Assembly: GCA_963082875.1 (NCBI GenBank)
Contig: OY720103.1
Coordinates: forward strand, 9,734,001 to 9,798,000
DNA from: Corella eumyota
Taxonomy: Eukaryota; Chordata; Ascidiacea; Phlebobranchia; Corellidae
DNA length: 64,000 bases
Direction of reading: 5' to 3'
This document shows positions 12,661 through 25,100 of this stretch, one piece after another. The stretch's first letter is position 1. Each line of letters begins with the position of its first letter. The translations under genes and the position numbers were made by a program. Below the pieces are notes generated by a model. That model did no database searches. It worked only from the letters and a program-made list of their open reading frames with translations, and was not told the DNA's origin.

Positions 12661-13070
12661 GCGCACGAATTCAATTTAAAGCAAGACTGACGACCCGCCT
12701 AATCCAACTAGGCTGATCTTAGTCTTATATCTTAAAACTTTGTAAGTTGGACCATAGCCTTCAAAGCTAGGGTGTAGGCCTTAGGTTATGAGAAAAACAT
12801 GTAAAATTTGTACAATGATAAATAAATTTATTATCTATTTAATATATATATTTTTCGAAAAACAAGTATCTTACCGGGATGCTTAAGAAATCGCCTTTTT
12901 GGTCTTTTCCTCACAGCTCATCAAAGCCTAAATTTACAACTACCTGAGACCCACATCACACCCTTCAATTTCTCTTTAAATCACCGTAGAATCGCCTAAT
13001 TAGTACCTATTTCTCGTCAGATCATCATCAGACACTCCCTTTCTGCGAGATCGTCATCTACAACTGCAAA
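12661..13070 (-). repeat. Right flanking block, homologous to 2721-3180
   Basis: Shares GCAACACGCGCACGAATT, CCAACTAGGCTGATC, AGGGTGTAGG, ATCTTACC and AAGAAATCGCCTTTTT with the left block in the same order. The exon-like part has accumulated in-frame stops, so this copy is more decayed than the left one. Confidence 0.75.
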
Positions 13071-13790
13071 TATAAACTGGGGGCAGTTAAAATGTTTAGT
13101 TAGGTATTATTTATAGATACGCTTTCAAATAGTGTTGTTTAATAAATACGCGGACTGTTAAACGCAATACGCCAAACATTAAAACAACGAATGTATCGAT
13201 ACGCGCACGATCCTACCCCTAACGCACTGCATAACCAATTAAACAACACCATATACACTAAAAAAATAACTACTAAAAATTATAAAATAATTCACTTAAC
13301 TCGATTTTCTAAAGAAAAAGATGGCTTCGTTCTAAAGACGCTTTCGGCATGGCTTAAACTCTCAACTTAGCTAAAACATAAAACAAACATCCTGAACACA
13401 GACTAACTTAAACTTAATGGCGGACAAGCCAATCCAAGAAGTCAAGTTGTGACGTCAGTTGTATTCATCCGCAACGCATTATGCTAAAGGCGTATAAAGA
13501 AATAGTTTCTTGACTAATCAAATTATAAAAAACTAACAACGTTGTTATCTTACGAAACAATTTAAAATAGAAAACTTTATTAATTTTAAATATTTAATTA
13601 AATATTAGCTTTATAAACTTACTATTAAACTATATACCACATGTTTTAACACAAAACCTAAAAGCGCTTCTCTTAAATTCTGCGCTTCGCTAACTTCGGC
13701 GCTGATTGCCTGAAACGAATTACGCTTTTCTTCGGTAATATTTCAATTTTTTTTTACTACGTCCTTACTAGTCGGGATTATTTTTGTTGT
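13071..13790. other. Spacer, no gene recognised
   Basis: Mixed-composition sequence without a supportable exon. It contains one TGACGTCA palindrome (a CRE-like octamer) near 13450. That could be chance, since no gene start was found next to it. Confidence 0.5.
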
Positions 13791-14208
13791 AATAATTATT
13801 ATGCTTCGAAATCTTAGATTTCAAAACGTGTTGTTATTGTGAATATTTTTATTATTATGTTTTTATAAAACATAATAAATAGTTTTTTATTATAAACGTA
13901 ACAGTTTTATATTATAATATTAATTACTTAAAAAGGATTTTTTTTTAAAAACATTTAAAATAATTTTGTTTTGAAATTTTTTTAGTACAATCATTTAATA
14001 TGATTTTAGTTTTATAACTAAATACGTAATATTTGATTTATTAATTTAGTTAATATTTATAATTAAGTATTGTTTATGCGTAACTTTATTTATTAATAGT
14101 TTTTAAAAATAAACAAATAATTTCGAACCATATTTTATTTATTAAATAAATCTAGTTATTATTATGGTTCGAAATCTTAGATTTCGAAACATATTGTTAT
14201 TGTCAGTG

Positions 14209-14240
<32 letters not shown>

Positions 14241-16150
14241 GTTTTTATTCTTTCTAGTCAGAATTTTGAAAGACGATAACTTTTGTTCTTTAAAACTAAA
14301 AGTTCTAAATTTTTAGTATGTTTGTTATTATCCCAACGAATCGCAAACCTCCTATTTACGACATTTAATTATCACTAATTACTAATTAATAGGTGTTTGT
14401 TTATTAAAATTTAATGGTTGTTATTAATTTTTTAAATCTTGGTCAATTGTATATTATGATATTACTAACTCAAAAATAAATTAAAATTTTAATTTTTATC
14501 ACTAATTACTTAATAATAGGTGTTTATTTATTAAAATTTAAAGTTTGTTATTTATTTTTTAAATCTTGGTCAATTGTATATCATGATATCAGTAACTCAA
14601 AAATAAATTAAAATTTTAATTTTATCACTAATTACTAATTAAAAGGTGTTTCTTTATTAAAATTTAAAGGTTGTTATTAATTTTTCAAATCTTGGTCAAT
14701 TGTATATCATGATATTAGTAACTCAAAACTGAATTAAAATTTTAATTTTTAATCACTAAATACTAATTATTAAGTGTTTGTTTATTTAAATTTAAAGGTT
14801 GTTGTTAATTTTTTAAATTTTTGTCAATTGTATATTATGATATTAGTAACTCAAAAATAAATTAAAATTTTAATTTTTAACACTAATTACTAATAAATAG
14901 GTGTTTGTTTATTTAAATTTAATGATTGTTATTAGATTTTTTAATTTTGGTCAGTTATATGTTATAATATTTATAACTTGAAAATGAAATAAAAATTAAT
15001 TCTTGTTTGTTTATTATATTTAAATGCTTGTTTGTTGATTAAAATAGGAATTTAAAATTTGGTATCATCTATATCCTGATATAAACAACTTAAAACTGCG
15101 TTAAATATTAGTTTTTGTGTGTATAGTATATATAAATGCTTGTTTGTTTATTCGAAGATATGTAATATTCTTAGTTAATGTTTATGCATATCTTTTTTTA
15201 TTTATAAAAATTTATGTTAAAAATAATCAAAAAATTTCGAACCATATTTTATTTATCAAATAAATCTAGTTATTATTATTATTGTTTTTATTCTTTCTAG
15301 TCAGAATTTTGAAAGACGATAACTTTTGTTCTTTAAAACTAAAAGTTCTAAATTTTTAGTATGTTTGTTATTATCCCAACGAATCGCAAACCTCCTATTT
15401 ACGACATTTAATTATCACTAATTACTAATTAATAGGTATTTGTTTATTAAAATTTAAAGGTTGTTATTAATTTTTTAAATCTTGGTCAATTGTATATTAT
15501 GATATTACTAACACAAAAATAAATTAAAATTTTAATTTTTATCACTAATTACTTAATAATAGGTGTTTGTTTATTAAAATTTAAAAGCTGTTATTAATTT
15601 TTTAAATTTTTGTCAATTGTATATCATGATATCAGTAACTCAAAAACGAATTTAATTTTTGTCACTAATTACTAATTAATAGGTGTTTGTTTATTTAAAT
15701 TTAAAGATTGTTATTAGGTTTATAAATTTTGGTCGGTTTTATCTTATAATATTTATAATTCGAAAATAAATTAAAAAAGAATTCTTGTTTATTTTTTATA
15801 TTTAAATGCTGGTTTGTTCATTAAAAATTAAAGTTCGACATTAAACATTAAAAATTTGGTTTGATGTATTTTATAATATAAGTAATTAAAAAACATATTA
15901 GAAAAATAATTTTCGTTTATTTATTATATTTAAATGCTTGTTTATTTAATAAAAATCAATTTTAAGAATTTAAAATTTACTATAATTTATATCCTAATAT
16001 CACCAACTTAAAACTGGGTTAAATATTAGTTTTTGTTTGTATTATATATATAAATGCTTGTTTGTTTATTAAAAATCAAAGGTTTGTAATATTCTTAGTT
16101 AATGTTTATGCATCTCTTTTTTTATTTATAAAAATTTATGTTAAAAATAA
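13791..16150. repeat. AT-rich tandem repeats, ~125 bp sub-unit
   Basis: Between about 14360 and 14960 and again from about 15410, units of roughly 125 bp repeat the motifs ATCACTAATTACTAATTAAT, GGTGTTTGTTTATTAAAATT, TCTTGGTCAATTGTATAT and GATATTAGTAACTCAAAA. Larger blocks start with TTTCGAACCATATTTTATTT near 14123, 15237 and 16160. The short palindrome TTCGAAATCTTAGATTTCGAA occurs here too. No coding potential. Confidence 0.8.
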
Positions 16151-18320
16151 TCAAATATTTTCGAACCATATTTTATTTATCAAATAAATCTAGTTGTTTT
16201 TATTCTTATTTGACCGAATTTTGAAAGACGATAACTTTTGTTCTTTAAAAGTAAAAGTTCTAAATTTTTAGTATGTTTGTTATTATCCCAACGAATCGCA
16301 AACCTCCTATTTACGACATTTAAATGTCACTAATTACTAATTAATATATTTAATTATTAAAATTTAAAGATTAAATTTTCTGAAATTTTAATATGTTGTT
16401 GGTATTATTATTTTGTATGTTGCTATTTAAAATGAAGATTTAACTCTAGCTAAATATCGTTTAATCATTATTTTAGTTTTTTATAAAATAACGAATCAGT
16501 GTGAGTTTAACGCTTGAATAATTTAATAGCGTTCTGGTCGCCGTCAAAAATCGTCCTTTTCGCTGTCTATTAAAGTAAAAAATATTGGTTAAAAATTTAA
16601 GTAAAATGTTAAAGTATAAGTCAAAAATGCGTAAAATTTTTTTTTTAATTGTTTTGTTATTATTATATTTTAATACTCGTTTGATTACTAAAAAATTAAG
16701 ATCGGTATTTTGCTTTTAAATTTAGTTTACCTTTATATTACAATATCAATGAATGCGTGTTCTTGTGTTAAAATTAGGTTTAAATATAAAAAGTTTATAT
16801 TTAAATTTTTAATTTAATTAATAAACCTACTAAATAAATTATATTTATTAAAAAGAATCAAACGATTTCGAACCATATTTTATTTATCAAATAAATCTAG
16901 TTATTATTGTTTTTATTCTTATTTGACGAATTTTGAAAGACGATAACTTTTGTTCTTTAAAACTAAAAGTTCTGAATTTTTAGTATGTTTGTTATTATCC
17001 CAACGAATCGCAAACCTCCTATTAACGACATTTAATTATCACTAATTACTAATTAATATATTTTATTATTAAAATTTAAAGATTAAATTTGCTGAAATTT
17101 TAATATGTTGTTGGTATTATTATTTTGTATGTTGCTATTTAAAATGAAGATTTAACTCTAGCTAAATATCGTTTAATCATTATTTTTGTTTTTTATAAAA
17201 TAATGAATCAGTGTGAGTTTAACGCTTGAATAATTTAATAGCGTTCTGGTCGCCGTCAAAAATCGTCCTTTTCGCTGTCCATTAAAGTAAAAAATATTGG
17301 TTGAAAATTTAAGTAAAATGTTAAAATATAAGTAAAAAATGTGTAAAATTTTTGTTTTAATTGTTTTGTTATTATTATATTTTAATACTTGCTTGATTAC
17401 TAAAAAATTAAGATCGGTATTTTGCTTTTAAATTTAGTTTACTTTTATATTACAATATCAATAAGTGCGTGTTCGCTTGTTAAAATTAGGTTTAAATATA
17501 CAAAAATTTATATTTAAATTTATAATTTAATTAATAAACCTACTAAATAAATTATATTTATAAAAAAGAATCAAATAATTTCGAACCATATTTTATTTAT
17601 CAAATAAATCTAGTTGTTTTTATTCTTATTTGACCGAATTTTGAGGGACGATAACTTCTGTTCTTTAAAATTAAAAATTCTAAATTTTTAGTATGTTTGT
17701 TATTATCCCAACGAATCGCAAACCTCCTATTTACGACATTTAAATGTCACTAATTACTAATTAATATATTTTATTATTAAAATTTAAAAATTAAATTTTC
17801 TGAAATTTTAATATGTTGTTGGTTTTATTATTTTGTATGTTGCTATTTAAAATGAAGATTTAACTCTAGCTAAATATCGTTTAATCATTATTTTTGTTTT
17901 TTTATAAAATAACGAATCAGTGTGAGTTTAACGTTTGAATATTTTAATAGCGTTCTGGTCGCCGTCAAAAGTCGTCGCTGTCTATTAAAGTAAAAAATAT
18001 TGGTTGAAAATTTAAGTAAAATGTTAAAGTATAAGTCAAAAATGTGTAAAAATTTTTTTTTTAATTGTTTTGTTATTATTATATTTTAATACTCGTTTGA
18101 TTACTAAAAAATTAAGATCGGTATTTTGCTTTTAAATTTAGTTTACTTTTCTATTACAATATCAATGAATGCGTGTTCGTTTGTTAAAATTAGGTTTAAA
18201 TATAAAAAAATTCATATTTAAATTTATAATTTAATTAATAAACCTACTAAATAAATTATATTTATGAAAAAGAATCAAACGATTTCGAACTATATTTTAT
18301 TTATCAAATAAATCTAGTTT
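16151..18320. repeat. ~705 bp satellite, three copies plus a partial
   Basis: Near-identical units begin with TTTCGAACCATATTTTATTT near 16160, 16865, 17578 and 18285. Each carries ACGAATCGCAAACCTCCTAT, a GCGTTCTGGTCGCCGTCAAA island and CTACTAAATAAATTATATTT. Units differ by scattered substitutions and small indels. No open frame survives in any unit. Confidence 0.85.
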
Positions 18321-19150
18321 TTAAATTTTCGTTATTCGTTTTTTTACCGCAAGATGTTGCACGAGAGTCGTTTTTTTTATTTTTTGATAAAAACGAGATT
18401 TTTGAATGATTTTGATTAGTTTAAAAACGTTTAAATGACTTATAATAGACCGTAAGTGCATTTTTTTTCAATAAAATGAGCAAATTTTTTTTTCCATTTT
18501 TGGCCAAATTTAGCAAAAACACCAAGAAAAAAAAAGTTGTCAAAATTTGTTAAAACCCAAACATAATAATAATACGACAAAAAAAACTGAAAAATCAGTT
18601 TTATGATTTAAAACATGCCATAAGTATTAATAATGTTTACATAAAAATTTTAATATCAACAAAAAAGTAAAAACACAATTTCAAAATTTAAAAATACTTG
18701 TACCTTGTAAAAAATACGTTAATTATTAACTAAGTAATGTTGCAACAGATTTAACAAAGACAACAGGCTACTAAATATATTCAGAAAAAATAAAAAACTT
18801 TTGTTATTTTCTATTGTTGTTTTTGTATTTTAAATATTTTAGCAAAATAAAAAAAAAATTTGTTTAAAAAATTTCAATTTGATAAAAAACAGCATAAAAC
18901 ATGTTATATGTATCAACACACATTTTGTTATAGAATGGCACGTAGACATAGGGTTGTTTACTTTACGTTGCGTAGTGGTTATTTGCTTAAGGCAAGTTGT
19001 TCAAGGCTACTGCCAACAAGCAATTATATATACATTCGACAATGGCAAAACTCGTTCCAATCTAATTGATTTGTAACATAAAGGCTAGAAATATGAAAAA
19101 TGTGTTTAAATAGTTTGAGGTTGGTAATACAACAGCTAAAAAATAATTGT
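18321..19150. other. A/T-rich gene-upstream region
   Basis: Homopolymer-rich sequence before the kinase gene. The overlapping open frames at 18860-19076 show no recognisable domain and their composition matches the flanks. No promoter element could be supported. Confidence 0.5.
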
Positions 19151-19153
19151 CAG
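19151..19153 (+). promoter_or_regulatory. Candidate trans-splice acceptor, kinase-KEN-Kelch gene
   Basis: A CAG lies 16 bases before the chosen ATG. Upstream pyrimidines are poor (AATTGTCAG), so this is the weakest of the six such sites in the window. Confidence 0.4.
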
Positions 19154-19169
19154 TAAGATAAAAAAAAAT

Positions 19170-22100
19170 ATGGGTGATAACAAATTAACTGAAGATGAGG
19201 CAGAAAAAGGGTTGGCATTTCGTGTTGCTGAAAGTATAGGCAATCTTCCTCAAACAAGAGAAGGTACCTGCACTAGCCTTAAAAATGAAACAGCATTTAA
19301 TATAAGACAGGCAGTGTGGTGCAGTAGAAAAAACACTTTGTTTTATTACATGAGTTCATGGGTTCGATTCTCACTGCTCTATTATAGCGCCCTTGAGAAG
19401 GCGTATAAACGATATAAACTTTTGCTGAGCCAAAACTTAGTCAGTAGTTTAAATATCGAGAAATTGTATTCTCTCATGCTATAGCGCCCTGGAGAAGGCG
19501 TATAAACGATATAAACTTCTGCTGGGCCAAAACTTTGTCAGTAGTTTAAATATCGAGAAATTGTATTCTAAATTATTCAAAACTGTTAAAGACAACTCGA
19601 AACTGGATCGGGGTAACATATGTTACTCTATGTTTCGATAGTAAGGTCGACCTTCCCAAATCGAGGATAAAGATACATCTATATATACATATATAAATAT
19701 GCTTTACATATGGTCTTTTCGGAACTCAACGATTAAGAAAGACGTTGAAATTAAATCATTACAAAATTTTGTTCTAGGCGCTCCTGTTAACATTAATGTT
19801 AATGTATCGTACCACGACCGACGCAAAATAAACAAAACTGATATTGTAAGACAAACAAATGTAGCTGGCAATGCTTTTAACATAAGTGAGTGTGAGATTA
19901 CCAATCCAACGTTTGGGTCAACACTAGGAAGCAGTCAAAGCCAAGGTTAGTGTTTGTTTAAGTAACTCGTAAAATGTTTTACGTTGTGATTAAATATGTC
20001 CTAAAAGGGCAAAAACAAAATAAAAAAATGTAACGCATTTTATTAAAATATTGTAAATGTAACGAATTTAGACAAATATGTTTTATTTTTTTGTTAATCT
20101 GCATTTAAATCCATTAAATTTAATTTTTTTTTATTTAAATAGACATTATTGGAGATTACAAAAGACACAAACATCCTCTTGGAAAAGGCCAGTTTGGAAT
20201 CCTTTACGTGTAAGTATTTTGTATATTTTAAAGTAACATCATTATTTAAAGTTATCTGTACTGTTTATTGGTTGTTCATTACTCGTTTAACAAAGGCTTA
20301 ATAACTTTAATGTAATTGCTTCTGGAATATACGTACTTTTTTATTTTAAACAAAAATGTATAAAAAAATTAGATAATTTAAAATCATAATAGAACATGCT
20401 TATATACACAAACATACACTTTTATGCTATTATTTGAAATTTAGTCATAAGCTTTTATTTGGCAGCATGGTGTAGTGGGCAGCGTGGTGTAGTGGTAAGA
20501 AAACTTGTTAAACCACACATGAGGTCGTGGGTTCAATCTCCACTGATCTTATGCTGTAGCACCCTTGAGTGAGGCAATAAAAACGGTATGAACTCCTGCT
20601 GAGCCAGCACTTAATCAGCAGTATAATTATTTAACAATTATGATTTATAATATCCCAAACTCCCACAGGCAACTCGAGACTGGGTCGAAGTAACTGATGT
20701 TACTCAATGTTTAAGTCACGCATTCGACTTTCCCACATCGAGAATAAACATATATACAAAAAAAACTTCGTTGCAATTCGATATGCTAAGCGCAAGTAGC
20801 TTTGCTAAGCAAACTGCTCTTATAATCCTTTTGTATCATTTTTTCGCTCATAGATACGAAGAAGTTGCAACTGGTAAGAAATTTGCAGGCACAGAGATCG
20901 ACCCAGAACGAGATGAAGACTATTTGCGGGAAGTCAACATTATGCAAAACTCGTCAGAAAGTCACGAAAATGTTGTTTATTATGTGGGCCTGAAAACAGT
21001 TGTAAGTAAATATGTTATTTTTAATTAATAGAGGGTACTTTGACTGTTGAAGATTACAGTTCCTTGGATTTTGTTTAATAATAGATCATTGAGATATTAG
21101 ATCAGGATTTTTTAATATTTTTTATATATTTATCTTTATCCTCGATGTGGGAAGGTCGAATGGCCTACCTAAACATAGACTAACAACTGCGACCCTAACC
21201 CAGTCTCAAGTTGCCTGTGGCAGTTTAAGATATAATAGGTTATAATTTTCAGATATTTGGCTGCTTATTAAGTGCTGGTTCAGCAGAAGTTTATACCGTT
21301 TAAAGCGCCCTACTTAAGGGCGCTACAACATGAGAGCAGTGAGGACCTCATGTAGTGTAGCAAGTGTTCCAATCACTACACCATGCTACCGGTATAAAAA
21401 AACATGAGCAAACGTAAAAAAGAGAATAAATAGTAAAAACAAAAGCTAAGAGCAAAATAAAAATTTTATAGGCTGATAGCAAGAAAAAGGTGCTTTTAAT
21501 GACGCTTTGTGATGGAACTATTGGACAGGTATGTTTACTTATTCTGATTTTAACTCCATAATCAATTTGTATCTATATTAGATTAGTATTATTTTATAAT
21601 CCTGGTATTATTATATTTGTTCTTATACATTTAACGGTTCCTACATTTTATTACTTTTATGGTTCCACAATTTTAAAGGACTGTAAAGTAAACATTTTTT
21701 ATTATTGGTTTTAATTTTCATCAGTTTTTTATTCTAAACCCTATTGGTCAGTTAACCAACCCACTTTTGGCAATGGCCAATATTAAAAATTAATTTATTA
21801 TTGATAATAAAAACCAAAATTTCTTACTTATAGTATGTAAAAAACAAACCAATTCAGTCTGCGATAAACAGAGACCCAAGCGCAAAAGTAATACCAGCAA
21901 AAGAGTTTTTTAACGACTTAAGTCCACTAGATGTGGCACAACAAGCTGTAAAAGGAATTCAGTATCTTCACTTAAAATGTAAACTTGGTATGTTAAAAAA
22001 ATTATTTTTGAGTACTTGTTTTTACTCTTATTACATTTTTGTTATAAGCTACTGTCTTCAAATTTGATGTTAAATTCACTTTTTTTTAAATATAATTTAA

Positions 22101-25100
22101 ATTACTTACACCTTAAAAATTTTACAGTACATAGGGATATAAAACCGTCTAACTTTCTATTGTTGCGAACCAAAAACGAGTCTTTGGTAAAAGTTGCTGA
22201 TTTTGGACTAAGCGTTCAACTAGCAGATGACAGGAGTACTTATGATGCAAGTAAACCTGGGGGTACCCTATCCTATCAAGCTCCTGAAAACTACAAAAAT
22301 ACCAAAGTGGTATGTAAGGTTTAACATTTTTATTTCAAGAATATTTTTGAATATTTTAATTTTAGTTAATAAGTTTAAACTTTTTACCGACAGCATAGTG
22401 TAGTGATTAAAACATTTTCTGCACTACATAAAGTCTTTAGTTCGATCCCCAAAGTTCTTTTGGGTAAGGTCCTATAAAAGGGTATAAACTATAAACTCCT
22501 GCTGAGCCAGCACTTAATCGGATCCTTAATTATTAGTCATTTATATCTTATTATATCTTAAACTGCTAAAGGAAACTCGAGACTGAGTCAGGGTAACAAG
22601 TGCTACTCTATGTTTAAGTCGTGAAGTCGACTTTTCAACATTAAGCTTGTCTAAACGTTTTTTATATCAATTCGCCAATTTAACTTCAGATTTCTGTCTT
22701 AGAAATTGTCATCGGATATATTTTCATTAGGAATTCTTCTTTATTACATACTCTCCAATGGAAAACATCCATACGGCAACAAAATACATGAACATTCGTT
22801 TAGAATTAGTAATGAAAAACTGCCCGTGATTTCCTATCTTGAAATCGAAAACCCTCGTAAATTTTTTTGAAGTTAAACATAAATTTTTTAGTGATTAGAC
22901 GAAGCATATATTATTTAAACATCTTTATCTGAACCCCTTACATTTAAAGCTCTTTTATTTGAACCCCTTACATTTAAAGTCCCTTTGTTTAAACCCATTA
23001 CATTTGAACCCCTTTAATTTAAACTCATTTCATTTAAACCCCTTCATTTCAACCCCTTACATTTAATCCACTTTTATTTAAACCGCTTTATTTAAACTCC
23101 TAACATTTAAACCTCTCACACTTGAACTTCTTTTATTTGTACTCCTTTCATTTAATTCCCTTTATCTAAACTTTCTACATTTGAACACTTTTAACATGCT
23201 GATTGGTTCAAGTAATCTTTAACGTAAAAACACAGTAAAAACTAAACCTAAAACTTTATGCTGTGATATTTATGTAGTGTCTGTACTATTTTAATATACA
23301 GTATATGGTTTAGTAAGCGAAGAGCAAAAGATAACAGCATGTGATTTAATCAGAAAAATGGTTTGTTTTAAACCCGAGGACAGAATAAACATTGAGCAAG
23401 TAGCTTGTCATCCTCTTTTCTGGTCAGCAAAAAAGAAAATGGAATTTTACAAGGTTCTATTTTTTTTCAATTAATTTTTTTTGATGTTTTAACATCCATT
23501 TTTAATGTTTAATACACCCTGTTTAGGAATTAGACATTGTGTTGACGGAGCCAAAATGGGTACAAATTAGCGACGACGTTAATTATTTTAACAACAGGCT
23601 TTTATCCCAGACAAATGCAAAAATAGAGAGGTTTAAAATATCACCGGAAGATCTACCAAAAGAAATCGTGAAGGACAAAACTTATCCTATCACCAAATGT
23701 GAAAATGTAAAGGAGCTAATCAAAGTGATTAAAAATAAGGTTTGCCAACCTTAATTTATGCAAATATTTATATGATCTGACCTAAAATTAATGTAGTCGT
23801 TTCCATAAATATGAATATTAAAGCAAAAGTATAATTTTGTTTTCAGTTTTTTTTTTGTATATATATTTATCCTCGATGTGGGAAAGTCGAATGCGCGACT
23901 TAAACATAGAGTAACATTAGTTACTCCCACTCAGTCTCTAGTTGCCTGTGGCAGTTCGGGATATTATCGATTATAATTGCCCGATAATTATGCTGCTGTC
24001 TAAGTGCTGGCTCAGCAGAAGTTCATACCGTTTATAGCGCCTTACTTAAGGGCGCTACAGCATGATATCAGTGGGGATTGAACCCACGACCTCATGTGTG
24101 GTGTAGCAAGTGTTCCTAACACTACACCACGCTGTCGGTGTTTATTAATATTTTTCAATTTGTTTTTTTTAATGATTTATTTAGGCAGTGCACTTACGCA
24201 ATAACAACTACTCAGAGAAAGTAAACAACATGCTTGGATATGATCCTAAATCCAATGAGGTATATTTAGTCACTAATAAACAAACACAGTTATGTTTTTA
24301 CGGCAATTAAAAAAATAAAAAATAAACATATATTATTAAGGGTACCCAGATATTTAAATAAATACCTTACATTTAAAACCCTTTATCTAAACCCACTACA
24401 GAAGAACCCTTTACAATATAAACTTAAATGTTATTAATTTATTACTAAGTAACAATTAAACTTTAAGGTTGATTGGAATCAATTCTTATATATTTTCACT
24501 GGAAAACACCCACAGCTGCTAATACATTTGTATGAGCTATTCAGAAAAACTAACGAAGCAATGGATTTCTACACAAGGTTAGTGGTATTGCTTTTCTTAT
24601 TATATATAAAGTTTAAAAAACTGCTATAATCTATTATTTTTTAAAGTGATGAGCCAAAGAAAAAGATTCCAAAAATGACTAATCTAACAACGCCAAGTCA
24701 AAAAGGTAGATTGTTTAGTATTTTTAAATCTGTTAAAATTTTTTGTTGAAAAAAATTTCTTTAAAATGGCAATTAACATACTAGGCTATTGGCGCAATTG
24801 ACAACGCCATACAATAAAAAAATATTTTAAAATAAATTTAATTCTGCAGAACGAATTTTACAACAACCTGTGTCTACCAATCCAAAGGTAAACATTTATG
24901 TAAATTTTTTAAGTCAAAGTTTGACAATCAAAAAAAAAAAATTTAAAATGTTGTATTTTTAGATTGCGATCACTTTAGATTTTCTTTTACAAGAAAAAAA
25001 CGGTATTTGACATTTCGATTTAAACGTTATTCTAAATAATATTTAAATAAATTTCAAGTCCACTAAATTGTTTTATCGTAGAATGCACTAAGTTGCTGGT

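Noticed and set aside
12390-12674. 94-codon Arg/Ser/Phe-rich open frame on the minus strand
   Set aside because: Created by the CGAC-rich minisatellite; it follows the repeat unit and has no start context.
2441-13070. Centromere or CRISPR-like interpretation of the array
   Set aside because: Units are too long and lack the alternating spacer pattern of CRISPR. Centromere function cannot be read from sequence, and active-type genes lie within 8 kb.
13440-13460. TGACGTCA as a regulatory site
   Set aside because: A single octamer with no gene start nearby; chance occurrence cannot be excluded.
18860-19076. Overlapping open frames before the kinase gene
   Set aside because: Two frames open over the same AT-rich stretch with no recognisable motif, and no splice link to the kinase exons.
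20463-20540. tRNA-like sequences with A and B boxes (here and in every SINE head)
   Set aside because: They continue into the common SINE body, lack a proper acceptor stem and recur dozens of times, so they are SINE promoters and not tRNA genes.
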